From contig CP136067.1 of NCBI GenBank assembly GCA_032622095.1, positions 77,092,705-77,156,704 on the forward strand: a DNA stretch of 64,000 bases. Direction: 5' to 3'. Position numbers and translations under genes: made by a program. Each line of letters begins with the position of its first letter. The first letter of the stretch is position 1. Source of the DNA: Siphonodentalium dalli. Lineage: Eukaryota; Mollusca; Scaphopoda; Gadilida; Siphonodentaliidae. Shown piece after piece: positions 46,075-58,146 of the stretch. Under the pieces are notes generated by a model. The model was given only the letters and a program-made list of their open reading frames with translations. It searched no databases and was not told where the DNA came from.

Positions 46075-46170
46075 AAAGTCGAAGGGCCATACAGTTAATA
46101 AGTCCAGCAGAAGGCCGAGGCCACCAGCTGGGCCCAACAAATGCATGCCCCCACTTCCCAAAACAAGGGT
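46075..46170 (+). repeat. Dispersed repeat R45, copy 2 (empty site)
   Basis: tcgaagggccatacagttaa taagtccagcagaaggccga, then ccccacttccca. It has a single GTTAATAAG and no MITE. Confidence 0.75.
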
Positions 46171-47356
46171 GTTTCGTGCGATATATAATGGACGCCAAGG
46201 TTGTTAAACAATTTAATGTTTCAACCTGAGAAATAAATAAATACATGAATTAGTCAAATAGTAACAACAAATGTATCAACATCAATTCAATATGCATACA
46301 AATTAGTACCTCGCACGCAAAAGAATAATCATTGAATAATCTGGACATCATCATGGGACACCTCACACTGACAAAGTTAGACCGCACGCTTGCGACTACA
46401 CTATACCAATATAGACCAGTCAAGAATCGCCCATATGCATGTGCTATATTTTCTGCTACAAATCGCCCATATGCATGCGGCAACACTACATCACATGCAA
46501 ATGGGTAGGTGAAAACCATGTCTTTTCTGGGTACGACCATACACAAATATTTGCCACGAATACGTGAATCCACATAGATATATTGAAAATAAAAGTGCAT
46601 TCTCAATACAGATGGTAGATAGTTCATTTCATGACAGCCAGATGACAGTGCACCACTGCTAAGCGATAGGCGTTCATACTCCGATAAACCATTGTTATCA
46701 TGGGCACCACGAACAATATTCTCTAATAGCGTCATCGACGAATGTGGTGTAACGTTAACAATATGTAGGCAATTGAACAATCAACACTTCAATCAGTATG
46801 GAACATCGCAGACACACGCACTGTTTACCTCTATGGAACATTACTGCCGACGAAGCAAATACACAACCGTGCGAGTAGTTACTTACGCATTGGCGGGAAT
46901 TGAGACATATTTCCTTGTAGTATCGCGCAGTTCGTTCTGGAATTGATTATATGAATAATATGTAGAAAGAGGATGAGTGGATGTGAAAGAAGACAAAGGC
47001 GCGAAATCGACCAGTTTTTAGCGCCAATCGAAAATGTTGGTCTTCTGCATTGGAGACAGCCATGACTGCAGAACTGAAACACAGTTTTATTATAGTAGCA
47101 GTCCAAAAACAACATCCTTTGATCCAAACCGTTTTTTCAAATGTTCCTTCCATGCTAACACGATTTCCCATATATCCCGAACAGATCATTATCACTGAGT
47201 GATACAAAGGGGAATTAAGCTACTGCTAAAGTAGAATTCATTACGAAAACTATTCACTCAGAACAGAAAACCAAGAGTATAGGCAATAGTTCATTTAAAT
47301 AACTTCAAGGTGAGAAATTCTATGAATATAAGAATACAAGTATATTTTATATGATA
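46171..47356. other. Stretch without recognised gene
   Basis: A 176-codon open frame on the - strand (46780-46250) has no recognisable domain. It spans a direct repeat (aatcgcccatatgcatg at about 46425 and 46465), and most of it looks accidental. Confidence 0.35.
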
Positions 47357-47713
47357 TATCAGTCTGTTCTCCCAAAAACCAGCAAGTTATCCACTTTAAT
47401 AGGACTTATTTTAGGTAGATAATCTGCTTAGAATACTTCATTTCGAGTCGACAATGTGCTGAAAATAAGAACAGTTTAGTCATATTATCAACTCATAATG
47501 AGGCGAATCTAAGCGGATGATGTGCGGACAATGACACAAATAAGCCAACTCACGACTTTTCATGTGTACGCTACATGTGTTTTCACAGTGGCCCCGCGTC
47601 ATAAAACGAAATAACGGGAAAGAGTCCATTATCTGCTTATTTCAGAATCAAATAATCAGATTCCTATTTCACATTATAGGTCGATTATGTGCGTATTTCT
47701 GCGAGGGTGTGTT
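47357..47713 (-). mobile_element. MITE-A copy 4
   Basis: Inverted relative to copies 2 and 3. Starts gtctgttctcccaaaaacca and ends tatttctgcgagggtgtg, with gattatgtgcg, catgtgttttcacagtggcc and cataaaacgaaataacggg in between. Confidence 0.8.
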
Positions 47714-48109
47714 GGATATATTATTCATGATTTAAGGAAAGCCCCATCGTTTCAATCGAAGGGGCAAGTCCAGCAGAAGCCAGAGGCCAACTACTGAGCC
47801 AATGGGAAATCAAACTGCTTCTCATTTGCGATCTTTCATTAATTAGATATAATTAAATATAAAACAGGTTATTGCTACTTTTACTTTGTAAACTCTAGTC
47901 ATTTAGACCAAACTGCACTTATGAGTAAAGTTAACTGGACCTAGATTTATCTATATCGTTAGAAAAGTGGCATATATGTGTTAATATATCTTCATATGCA
48001 ATACTGGCTACTATTAACAAGTGCACCGCTAGGCGGAGGTAACGCCCCCGACTGTACAATCAGAGAAACTTTCTGCTTAAGCGCTATAAAAATGCCACAT
48101 GTTGTTCTA
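47714..48109. other. Anonymous stretch with R45 fragment
   Basis: 47755-47835 resembles the R45 repeat (aagtccagcagaagccagag, gccaatgggaaatcaa). The remainder is not recognised. Confidence 0.4.
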
Positions 48110-48780
48110 TATTAGCTTCAAATTTGGTCTGGTGCCACAAAAATAGAAGGAAAACTGAATTTTCTATAAAAAAAAATGAATTTTGTAAGTCGAAAAAGGG
48201 TCATAACTCTCACAAAAATTATCCGATTGAACCGAAATTTTACCTTGACCTGTATTGCGATATTGGTAATACACAAAAAACGGGTTTTGCAAATAAACAA
48301 TCCAAAATCAAGTTATCATCTGGAAACCAAAAAAAGTAGCAGAAAACTGAATTTTCTAAGTAAAAAAAGGGGCGTAACTCTGGAATAAATGGGCGGACGA
48401 AACCACGGCTATGGGATATCTTGTCCCCCCCCCCCCCGGCTGGTCTATTGGCATACCAAAGATCAACTGAATTGAATTAGCGAAACCAAACTTATGAGTT
48501 GAAACGTTCGTATGCCACAGAAAACTGAATTGAGTCCAAAAAGGGGCGTAACTCTGGAAAAAATGGGCGGACGAAACCGCAGTTATGGGGAAATCTTGTC
48601 CCCCCGGCTGGTCTATTAGCATACCAAAGATCAACTGAATTGAGTTAGCGAAACCAAAGTTATGAGTTGAAACGTTCGTACGGACGGAAGTACGGAAGGA
48701 CGGAAGGACGGAAGGACGGACGGACGGAGGGCTACACTATATACCCCCAAATCTCCATCGGAGATCGGGGGCATAATAAA
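48110..48780 (+). repeat. Mollusc-type dispersed repeat with GGAC run and terminal hairpin
   Basis: Repeating blocks gggcgtaactctgg, aatgggcggacgaaac, ggctggtctattrgcatacc and cgaaaccaaasttatgagtt are tandemly duplicated with a 174-bp period (48369 and 48543). Then come cggacggaag/ggaaggac units (48681-48729), and the element closes with a ccccc...gggggc hairpin (about 48744-48771). I recognise this as a common repeat architecture in molluscs and related phyla. Long frames on the - strand are not genes. Confidence 0.7.
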
Positions 48781-49600
48781 TATTGCATGGCTTGGAGGTG
48801 ACGATGCCAAAATAGTGCTCCGAGGGGAGGTATAGCCGTTCTTCATGCTCAAATATATCAAATATCATAAAACATTTTCTTACGATCATTTATCGTGCTC
48901 TAGTTGTCGATTACAAAGACATTTCGGACAAAAAATGTTGAACTTTTGCAGCGAGGGGGGGATTTCAAATTACCTCCCCGGAATAGTGGGCAATACTGGG
49001 TGTGCTAAAATTGGACGAAACGATCGATAATATATAGTAAATGTGAAGCAACCAATCACAAGCGTGTACCAGGCTTAGATAGTCACGTTAGATAAAATAT
49101 ACCTATATATGACAACAATTGGGCATGCAAGCATGTTAATACAAATAATATTTACATATATCAATTAACATACAACGTTCATTTCACTTGGTATAATCGG
49201 CACAATTCAATAAGATTTCACTAATGAGGCACGCGACCTGTACATGTACGATTGGTGCTCACAGTCCACAAGCTGTAGAACACATTTTGGAACAGTTGAT
49301 TGGTCTGGAACATTGACAATACCATACCATTAAGTAATTGTAGATACCGATATTCTAACTTTTTGAAATTTATGAAGATAACTCGTTTGTCTTATGATAT
49401 AGAGTGGTGCTGTATATCCGAGTCATATTGTTGGCAACTAACTTTCCTTCATATCCAGCATTGTGCGAGGTTTTTTTTGTTATTATCTTTGTTCAGTTTC
49501 CTTGCTTCCTCGAATAGCAAGTACATATTTATTGTCAAATCTTCATTTATAACGCTCTGTTTAAAAACATAATCATTTGATTTTCTCAGTTCCGCACTAT
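48781..49600. other. Stretch without recognised gene
   Basis: Nothing noticed beyond chance ORFs. Confidence 0.45.
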
Positions 49601-49709
49601 TTTTTCAGGATGTCGCCCTTGTCCCGTTTAAACAATCTCTCAATAATCTGGTATATATATATGGATATGGAATTGTTTTGGGGGTTGCCTATTCTATGAC
49701 AACGGTTAA

Positions 49710-50828
49710 TGTAAGATTCGTCGATGTTGGACCAAAATTAACACTCAAAAAACTAAGGTAATGATTTTCACCAACAAGAAATTGAGTTCTCCCCCAAATT
49801 TCATGCTTTGTGGTGATAAATTAGATATAGTCGAACAGTTTCCTTATTTAGGCATTGAATTATTTTATAACGGACGATTCTGTCGGGCAATCAAGTCGAT
49901 AAAAATGAAATCGACAAAAGCTATGTACGGACTCCTGTCCAAGGTGAGAAATCTTCACCTATCTGCAGACTTAGCATTAAAACTGTTTGATTACCTCATA
50001 CAACCCATTCTGTTATATGGATGTGAATTATGGGGCTTTGAGAATACTCGCGATATCGAGGCTGTCCATCTCAAATTATGTAAGCTCCTAACGAACATGA
50101 AAATGAGTACTCCAAATTATATGGTTTATGGTGAGCTTGGAAGATGGCCATTGCGTGTTGAAATTGACAAAAGAATGACCTCATTTTGGAGCCGCCTAAT
50201 GACGAAAAAAAAAAGTAATCACCCCTTCATATTGTACAAGTTAATTTTAGCTATGAAAGGCGGTGGCAAAAGAATACGATACCTTGATCACATTGAAGAC
50301 ATTTTTGTGCGTGCGGATTGCGAAGACAACTGGAAAACACAGTTACCCGTTTCGAATTCTAAACTTCAATATATGCACAAAAAACTACTTGGCAATTTTT
50401 TTCTCCAGTGGAATAATGAAGTTTCTCAATCGTCACGAGGAGAATTTTATCGTAACCTGAAAAAATGTCCTTCGCTTAGTCGTTTTTATGTTGAATGTCC
50501 CTTTAATTCAATTATCTCGCTACAGAGAATTCGTACATCAAATCATAGATTAGGCGTTGAAACTATGAAGTGGGCAAAATCTAAGAACCAAAAGAAAGGG
50601 ATATCTGGAATTGGCTCATGTCAGTTATGTGGCGCCATCATGTGCGATGAATATCATTTTGTAATAGTTTGTCCAAATTTACGTGAATACCGCATGAAAT
50701 ATATTGACGAATCGATCTGGAAAAATCCATCGCGAGAGTCTTTTTATGGCTTATTAAATTCTTCTGACACAATGAAGCTAAACAAACTTTCAAACTTTAT
50801 AAAAATCGGATTGAAACAATTTAAATAA
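49710..50828 (+). pseudogene. LINE ORF2 C-terminal half with zinc motif
   Basis: Open from 49710 (just after a TAA) to the TAA at 50826-50828. Starts with INTQKTKVMIF, the segment that follows the catalytic box in LINE reverse transcriptases, then YLGIELFYNGRFCRA, LLYGCELWG, YGELGRWPL and a C-terminal C-x2-C...EYHFVIVC zinc motif. Block order and several identical residues match the 0-1.7 kb element (YLGI...NGKFCKA, YGCEIW, ELGRFP), so both belong to one clade. About 20 bp upstream of 49710 a cta ttc tat gac aac stretch may be the ruined FADD box. Only about 15 codons separate it from NTQKTK, against roughly 33 in the first element, suggesting a deletion. Not functional. Confidence 0.85.
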
Positions 50829-51002
50829 CTATTCAAATATTTGGCGATCGTGGTGCTTATATGTGTGTGCGTCTGTATGTGTGAACATGCAGACATACAT
50901 AATTGTGAAGATCACGTCGTAGATTCCTTATTCATACTATGCATATTATGTTACTATTTGTATGGCTTCCACGTGTTTTAGATATTCAAAATTCCATAAC
51001 GA

Positions 51003-51079
51003 ATATCGAGTGTGCCATAATACAATGTGTATATGTTTATGTATGTGTATATATGTATATATGTGTATGTGTGTGTATG

Positions 51080-51126
<47 letters not shown>

Positions 51127-51275
51127 TGTATATGTAGATGTGTATATATATGTATAAGTGTGTATGTGTATGTATGCATGTATATTTATACATATGTATG
51201 TATGTTTGTGTGTGTAGGTATATGCATGAGTATGTATACGTATATAATATGTGTGTATGTATAAGTGTGTGTAAA
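51003..51275. repeat. TG/TA compound microsatellite
   Basis: Mixed tgtatg/tatatg units with a pure (AT)n core at about 51087-51122. It lies within the 3' region of the LINE fragment; overlapping ORFs on both strands are repeat artefacts. Confidence 0.95.
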
Positions 51276-51640
51276 CATTATAAACAATTTAATTACAGAT
51301 AATAATCATGTACGTAATATTGGTACATCATTATTTACAACAACTTGGTTTCCAAAAAGAAAATGAGAAAACAGTACTATATATACTAACCATGATGTTT
51401 ATTTATGTAATTTCTTCTTCTTTTTCCCCCGGTTCGCTTAGAATCTTTAAATAAGTCTATCGAGATCTGTATTGTTCTATTCCGGACATGTTAATGCAAT
51501 ATTGGACCGTAACTTATTATTATCTGCATTGTATTCTGTCTATGTATACCCCGGAAAGTTCTAATTTGTATATAGTGTATATATGTTTTCTCATGTACCA
51601 TGTATTATAATGGCTGAGAATAAAGCATTACTTAGAAAAA

Positions 51641-52671
51641 AAACAAAAAACAATCAATTCGATTATGTTATGTTTTCGTGAAAAGCACGTTGTTTTGTTT
51701 ATCATCATAGAGTCACGAAGTTATCCGTAGATTTCCGGAAATCGTCGGTCGGCTATTGTCGCGAAACTTCCACATAAACAACAACCATGTGTTCGCACAA
51801 CATCACAATGCATGGCTTAAACCTTCGCGACTCTGTTTTGAGGCGCAAAATTCGATATATATATATAGGCAATCGCCATGCACGTGGTGACAAAAATGGA
51901 TAATAAACATGAATAAGCAAGAAATAAATGATATAATAATGAACACACCATCTGCTTAGCGTGGATACTATTGCATCATCTTCTTTAGACGCGTGCGTGC
52001 ATATCCTATACGTCCAATGATTGTAAAAATATTCCTTATTTGGTGTGTATATGCTATTAAGAACATGCGCGCGCAACCTACAACTTCCGAGATACAACTA
52101 AATATCATCGTAAATTCCCCATTTGGCTTGGGACGTAATTATAACATCTGGGAGAAAATACTAGCTGGATAAATAAAAATTGATCTCTTTGCAAAAAACA
52201 ATTATATTATATAGGTACACGTGTTCTGTCTGATCAGTACCCAATCACGAATTAAGGCACACTAGCTGTATTTTTGCATGACAACTAAACGGGTAGTATG
52301 GGTCGATTAAAATGAGAAATTGGTCTCCGCCTTCCACAGCGCCCGATAAACAACGCAGTAAAAGTGTAAAATCTCCGCCGGGCTACGGCAAGTTCCGACT
52401 TTTTGTTTATATATAAAGTTTCTGTAACGTTTTTGGCTTTTATTTACATAACACAGCGTACGAATTTGACAGAAAACATACTATTTACGCGTTATTTATG
52501 ATTGGTATACGAACAATGTATGTCTTTATTTTAATATTTTTTCTCTTTATGGCGAAATTAACTGATGTTACTATTTTAAAAGCAATACCCATCGCGTAGG
52601 CCATCCATATCTTTAAGGTCCTTTAGCTCCTGCTTTATTTCTTGTGTTGCCTCCCGCATTGCCACCACAAC
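51641..52671. other. Stretch without recognised gene
   Basis: No feature recognised. Confidence 0.45.
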
Positions 52672-52820
52672 TAGAGCTTATATCTGACCTCATTTCTCTC
52701 AGCAGAAAAACGTTGCCAGTGATTTAACATCAAGGGAATGTGTTTTTCTTTAGAAATGTTACCCTCTATGTCCCCAGGAGTCTGGTCGTTGAAGTCACAA
52801 TGCAACCTAAAACAAATTGA
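52564..52820 (-). other. Possible host exon or old coding remnant
   Basis: On the - strand, tttgttttag (acceptor-like) is followed by an open stretch reading HCDFNDQTPGDIEGNISKEK then HIPLMLNHWQRFSAERNE, with a donor-like GAG|gtcaga after it. A second frame further on reads MREATQEIKQELKDLKDMDG then LRDGYCF and a stop. Both are hydrophilic and charged and look more like protein than the surrounding ORFs, but I do not recognise them and the two are not in one frame. Could be an exon, an ORF1 remnant, or chance. Confidence 0.25.
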
Positions 52821-52899
52821 TAATAAGGCGATTTTAGTGTCAAAACATGACAAATATCCGCGAAACAACATATCCAAAATCCACTTTGGGGAACTTTTA

Positions 52900-53100
52900 T
52901 AATTCAAGATGGCGTCCAGCAGGGTTCTGGATGCCGCATGTTGTCTTAAATACAAGCATAACACGAACATCTGTGTATGGTATTTAAGTTTGAGTGTATG
53001 TAACACGAGAAGAGGAAATACTAGGCTGGGTGCAATCACACAACAGAAACACAGGCCCAGAAAAATGGCTGCCAAAATGGCTATCAAAATGGCCGAATAT
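52900..53100 (+). repeat. ATGGC-box repeat fragment
   Basis: caagatggcgtccagcag (52909) and aaaatggctgccaaaatggc (53062) with about 150 bp between. The same pair of boxes, similarly spaced, marks the arms of the 33.9-37.5 kb element, so this is probably a diverged or partial copy. Confidence 0.55.
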
Positions 53101-54289
53101 GATGAAATTTTACATGACAGAACAAGCATGGATATTCAACCGAGTTGGTAAATAAGATCGAACTATATAAACTTCAACCCCTTAACGGTAAAAACGTCAT
53201 CCACATATATTCATTTCAAGGATTTGCTTATATCGAAATGAAACAAATGTCCTGGGTGTTTTAAAGTGTGCTTTCGGCTTTAAGTACATCTGCGATTTAG
53301 TCGAGCATGGTAATGTAATGCTTGGAATTAACAAACGCATGCGTCGCTCTACAATCCCCAGCATATATAATTTAATCCAACATGACCCGAACACGTGTAA
53401 CCTAACACAGACCCCAATGCACCCACCAAATCGTTGTGAAAGCCACGTATACTTTCAAGAAACCATCATGTTTGCAGCCATGGTCATCTTAATGAATCAA
53501 GACATTTATTTAAGTTGAAACCACGGTCACCAGGGCCAGACAATGGTAAAATTCGTATTTTACATACAACTAAATTTCAATTCTTCCAGTATTCCAGTTT
53601 CTCATTTGGGCACATTGTTCGAATATCTTCATTTCGTTGAGGTCAGCTGAGTCTTAGATAAAACAATGCACATTTGTATATGGGTCACCTTTCCTCGTGA
53701 TAATGACTCACGTCTATATTATATAAAGTTACTCTCAATAGTTGATGCTCGAATTAGAAACCTTTAATTCACACTTGCGCGGTCTCTCGGTGCTTCCATT
53801 TACGGTTGTTTGTACGGCATATATATGCAACATTTGGAAGCACAAGAAAACACCATAGCACGGTTACAGATAAATTCTCCAAATCGCGTGACTGTGGCCT
53901 ATATAAGTGAATATAACAGAATATTCACTTCGATTTAAAGCAATCTTTTCCTCTTTTATATCGGCTATTTTTGGCAATGTTTACGAATAGATTAAAATAG
54001 GTAATCCTACTAATTCGCGATTTAATAAATTGTCGTTATAATCTAAAACGACACTTTTCTGGGACTGGACAGATTCCTATTTTTCAGTGGGCATTTTCAC
54101 AGTTCTAGACGTACCGGAAATAGACACGTGTCGCGCGAATATAGGATAACTAAGAACAGTTTGTTGACACTGACACGAGCTCCAAATATTCAATCAAGTT
54201 TTACCTTTACATGACTGGATCTTCCTGAAATTTTGCGAAAATATTGTGCCAATGCCAATGCATTATCTTATATATTATATACCTTCATC
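53101..54289. other. Stretch without recognised gene
   Basis: No feature recognised. Confidence 0.45.
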
Positions 54290-54367
54290 TTGTATGCCAG
54301 TGCATTCTCATATATATGCGAGGTTACCTATGCGAGACTCTCATATATAAGGTAATGCACTGACATA
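54290..54367. repeat. Small foldback
   Basis: gccagtgcattctcatatat ... atatataaggtaatgcactg with gcgag motifs inside; arms about 30 bp with mismatches. Confidence 0.65.
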
Positions 54368-54777
54368 TGGTCTTTAACGCTGCACCAGCGGAGCTCCTTT
54401 AATGAATGGGTTAAAGCTTCTTATTCGTATACATTATATTTGTATTTATTCTTCATTTATAGCCCATAAGCCAAGTCACCTCTATTTACTTTATATTCTT
54501 ACAAACATCTTCAGCCGGAAAATAATATTTTCAGTCATGACAAGGGACGTAACTCACCTTCCTTCAACCATACAAGCCCGTTTATCTTTTCGTTTTCGCA
54601 ATCTTCATGCATGCATCGCCTCAGCACCCATAGCAAATAATGTGATAATTTGAATGAATAATTTCATATATTTTTATATCATTGCCGTGTTTAAGTTTGT
54701 TTTGTTTACGCTCTATTTGAACGTTATCTTCTACCAAATCATGTTGTTGAGAAATATGCTGATGTCATTATTATATT
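54368..54777. other. Stretch without recognised feature
   Basis: Two short chance ORFs. Confidence 0.45.
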
Positions 54778-55389
54778 CTATCTATTATGACAACTTAAAG
54801 GCACGGGCGGCGTTCGTTGCAGAAATATTCATATTTGTTCAAATCGCCCTATCTATTATGACAACTTAAAGGCACGGGCGGCGTTCGTTGCAGAAATATT
54901 CATATTTGTTCAAATCGCCATCAACAGAAGGAATATTAAAATATATATAGTTTTGTTCATATGCCAAACATAATCAGCGCGTAAATAGTATATTGTCGTC
55001 AAGACGTACGATGGTGTGCGTAAACAAGAACCTGCTCGTGTTACATAAGTTTTGCCTCTGTTTACATAACACAGCGCAATTCTATTGGTTAATCACACAC
55101 AAATGATATAAGAGCTCTTTATTATTTCCATATCTGGAAAACAGTAACAAATAACGCTCTTTATGTTTACCATATCCGGATATAAACAAAAGCCAGGTTT
55201 TGTAACGTTTTTTGCTTTTGTTTACACAACAAAGGAAAACATTTGACAATACTGTTTATGCCATATTTCTGATTGGTATATAAGAACAAAGTCTGTCTAT
55301 ATTTTACTATTCTTTCTGTTTATGGTGGTTTTTGACGGAGCTGAATATTTTAACAGCATACTCACTGCCAACGCCGCCCGTATCTTTAA
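54778..55389. mobile_element. piggyBac-like element pB-2, copy b, with duplicated left junction
   Basis: TTAA at 54866-54869 and 55386-55389 bracket 516 bp starting AGGCACGGGCGGCG and ending CGCCGCCCGTATCT. It is the inverted homologue of 42889-43598. A perfect 71-bp tandem duplication (54778-54848 and 54849-54919) copies 17 bp of flank (ctatctattatgacaac), the TTAA and the first 50 bp of the element. Two 41-bp motifs are present (about 55112-55170). Non-coding. Confidence 0.85.
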
Positions 55390-55657
55390 AGAATATGTAG
55401 TGAAATAAAATGGTCTTATCTGCAGGACCTACTAAAAAAGGTGAAGTACTAAGATGGGGTCAGCGACAATACTATATACATGTCATAATTTATCAGGCAC
55501 TGGCTCAGTATGAGGTGGGTCATTATTAATTGTTTCACATGACTGAAATCTTTTTTTGAGATGCAATGTTACGATCGAAACGACACTCAGATCAGGCACG
55601 AAAATCACTCCGGATCCCGTTTCGTGCGTCTCTGGGCTCGAACAGATATCTCTGAAA
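55390..55657. other. Short anonymous stretch
   Basis: Nothing recognised. Confidence 0.4.
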
Positions 55658-56550
55658 GATGGCTCCAGGGACGTAGCTATAGGGCATTCGTGTGGGGGGG
55701 GGGGGTTGTCGTGTCCACCATGGGAAATTCCAACTGCACTCCCCTTGCCCCCTTGAATCAGAATCAGACAAAACACAAGTTTTGCATAATTCCATTTGCA
55801 CCCCCTTGCAACTCAGTGCTCAGGCCTAATATCCTATCATTCATAAACCATGGTTCTATATCCCCGGCATGAGAACATTCAGGTATTTTAACCTGAAAAA
55901 TTTCATAAATCCTAACATCTAGTGGTCTAACTCCATGCACACGACTACGGACACGAGACAATGACACACCGGGCCGACCATGGTTCGGCCCGGTGTAGGA
56001 AAATTTGAAATCTGAACAAGAAAATCGCAAAATCCTAGCATCTAGACTGGCATCAAACCTTCCTAGAGTTAGAAATTTCAAACCTGACACACACTTAGGT
56101 TGGAAAATTTCCAACTGATGACAATTCCAATGACATGTTAACCAAATGCATGCAAATATTGTTTTCTTAAATTAACTAGCAGTTTTTAACTGGCCACGGG
56201 GGGGGGGGGGGGGGGGGGGGGGGGACCAGGACACAAGTTTTCCAAGTGTTGGAAATTTCCAACCTGTCACCCCCTGAGGTTGAACAATTTCCAACTGATG
56301 ACCATTTCAGTCCAAAAGTTTGACAAAAAAATTGAAAAATATGCAAATATTGGTCCAAAACAATTAATCCCCCCCCTATAATTGTTTAAAAATCAAACTA
56401 CAAGAACATTTTCAACCTATTGTTGGTGTGAAATTTCTAACTAATGTTTTGGCACGTATGAAATTTCCAACTGTTGAAAATTCTGACCAAATGTGGGGGG
56501 GGGGGTGAGACACCCCAAACCCCTCCTGTCGCTACATCTCTGGATGGATC
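55658..56550. mobile_element. hAT-like non-autonomous element with 8-bp target duplication
   Basis: Starts CAGGGACGTAGC (55666) and ends GCTACATCTCTG (to 56542), imperfect inverted ends. Flanking octamers are GATGGCTC (55658-55665) and GATGGATC (56543-56550), seven of eight identical, as expected for an old hAT 8-bp duplication. The interior repeats ggaaatttccaacct/gaaatttc blocks and holds G runs at 55694-55705, 56198-56224 (27 G) and 56495-56505. No transposase. Confidence 0.8.
56198..56224. repeat. Homopolymer of 27 G
   Basis: Twenty-seven consecutive G inside the hAT-like element; the length is likely unstable in the genome or in the assembly. Confidence 0.98.
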
Positions 56551-57310
56551 TGATCAGGCTTGATCGTTGCTGCGATACCACATAGATGTACTAATATACC
56601 AACTTTATTAACTTTCATTCGCTTCATTCTGTAAACAACACAGCCGAATGCAAACCAGGAGCAATAACTCTAGTTATACTTGACTTTTGACAGTGGATAC
56701 CAACTACACACATGGAACTATTTATCACCAACCACTGTGTAGGAACTGTTACATCGGAAATCGTTCTATCGCCGATTTGTGATGGTTCTTGACTTATTTG
56801 TGACGGTTTCTGATGATCCAAATTATACATTTTCGCGAGTTTTTGACAGTTAAAACGCAATTTTTTAGCCATCTAGGTGATAATTCGATTAGTTTTTCCA
56901 TTCCCCTCATAATCTCCCAAACAACGTAAACATAATGAAAATCCTATTGTGCGAGTAATAACAACGACGAAAACTGCGAATTGTGATATCTCGATCGGTT
57001 CTCTCCCGATCGAGTCGGTTCTCTCCCAATTTAATCGGTTCTGTCCGGGAAATACGATGACTATTATCTGGAAGTATACGTGAAAATAACCAAGTGAGCA
57101 CAACGAAATATCAATTATGTTGAATTTACACCGCTTATGATCAATTACGGTGAGTTACACTGCCTTCTTATATATAATTATGTGTCAACAGTAGTAACAG
57201 AATCGTTCACTTTATTGTGACGCAAAGCATGCAATTTGACATAAATGGTCAATGTAAACTGCGAAGACTGATTTTTTCCCCAACAAACCAATCATAATGG
57301 TCGACAGATT
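56551..57310. other. Repeat-derived stretch
   Basis: On the - strand, about 56640-56810 matches a consensus seen at 60180-60250, 61765-61842 and 62535-62610 (ggcgatagaacgaytt, gatgtaacagttcctac, aagtcaagtataactagagt). The rest is anonymous; 56985-57050 has three cggttctctccc-like units. Confidence 0.5.
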
Positions 57311-57372
57311 AAAAATGGCCGCCACTTTTTTTCAATATGGCCGCCATTGTTTTCTCAAAATGGCCGCCACTG
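57311..57372 (+). repeat. Three ATGGCCGCC boxes in a row
   Basis: aaaaatggccgccacttttt, caatatggccgccattg and aaaatggccgccactg at about 26-bp spacing. Same box type as in the 33.9-37.5 kb element; it fits the YY1-type AAnATGGCnGCC consensus. Confidence 0.8.
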
Positions 57373-57675
57373 TTTTTTTCTTTAAAGTCGCATTTTTCAG
57401 CTTGTATTAAACTTATACGGACCACGTGACTTCCATTCCTTATTCGAACATGTCCGCCGCCCATGCAGAGGGGTTCATATAGGTGACCCATGCCATTTCT
57501 CGGTTCCTTTATATATTAAGGTCAAACAAAGGGTGCTGTCAGTGACCTTTAGAGACCTTTAGATACCCTTTATCAGAACAAAATAAACACGTTTTTTTAC
57601 TTTAGTAACTAAATCACTGTATTCACAAATATGTTGCTTAGTTATAGTGGGAACTTTTTGGGTTGCCCCCCCCCC

Positions 57676-57777
57676 AAGACGCCTTAAAGAGTCACCACAA
57701 ACCCCACCCGATCCAAAATTGACGGCGGTCAACTGAATTTGGATCGGGGGGGGGGGGTGTTTATGGTGTCTTGCGGA
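57676..57777. repeat. Foldback with C10/G12 runs
   Basis: caagacgcc...cccgatccaaaattgac, a short loop, then gtcaactgaatttggatcgg...ggtgtcttg; the arms pair imperfectly, and the G12 run at 57746-57757 opposes a C10 run just outside the left arm. Confidence 0.65.
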
Positions 57778-57984
57778 CACATGTTTTAATTTCTTTTTGT
57801 CCACAGTTGTCATTTCACCTTGAGGCAGTATGAACGATAAAGTGAGTGCGAGTCGATTTAGCCAGTCCGTGTACCGGTATATAGTTTGTAATTAAGTTCG
57901 TTTTAACTCTATTTTGGGCTTACTTGTGCAATTTGGGTTATTTATATAAATGCTTCGTATGCAAATTAGGAGCTAAGCATATAT

Positions 57985-58145
57985 AGAGGATATCGACACT
58001 TTTTCAGTGGATATGGGTTATATCTCATGAGTGATGACAAAACATTGAATTTCCACGAGTGGCTTTAGCCACGAGTGGAAATTCAAATGTTTTGTCATCA
58101 CGAATGAGATTTAACCCATATCCACTGAAAATGTGTGGATATTCT
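57985..58145 (-). mobile_element. Polarised foldback FB5
   Basis: Starts AGAGGATATCGACAC and ends tgtggatattct; arms of about 70 bp with centre cacgagtggctttagccacg. CACGAGTG occurs in both arms in the same orientation and CTCG is absent, so relative to FB2-FB4 the element is reversed. Accordingly AGAGGAT is at the left end. Confidence 0.8.
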
Positions 58146-58146
58146 G

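Larger units (their letters stand above)
49600..51640 (+). mobile_element. LINE fragment, related to the one at 0-1.8 kb
   Basis: Comprises a decayed part of the reverse transcriptase from about 49605 (gatgtcgccctt, ctattctatgac), an intact C-terminal region to 50828, a long 3' region interrupted by a TG/TA microsatellite, and an ending at about 51640 with gaataaagcattacttag and an A-rich run. The 5' border is uncertain. Confidence 0.7.

Noticed and set aside
46250-46780. 176-codon frame on the - strand
   Set aside because: No known motif, no supporting splice signals, and it crosses a duplicated word; within chance expectation for this much AT-rich DNA.
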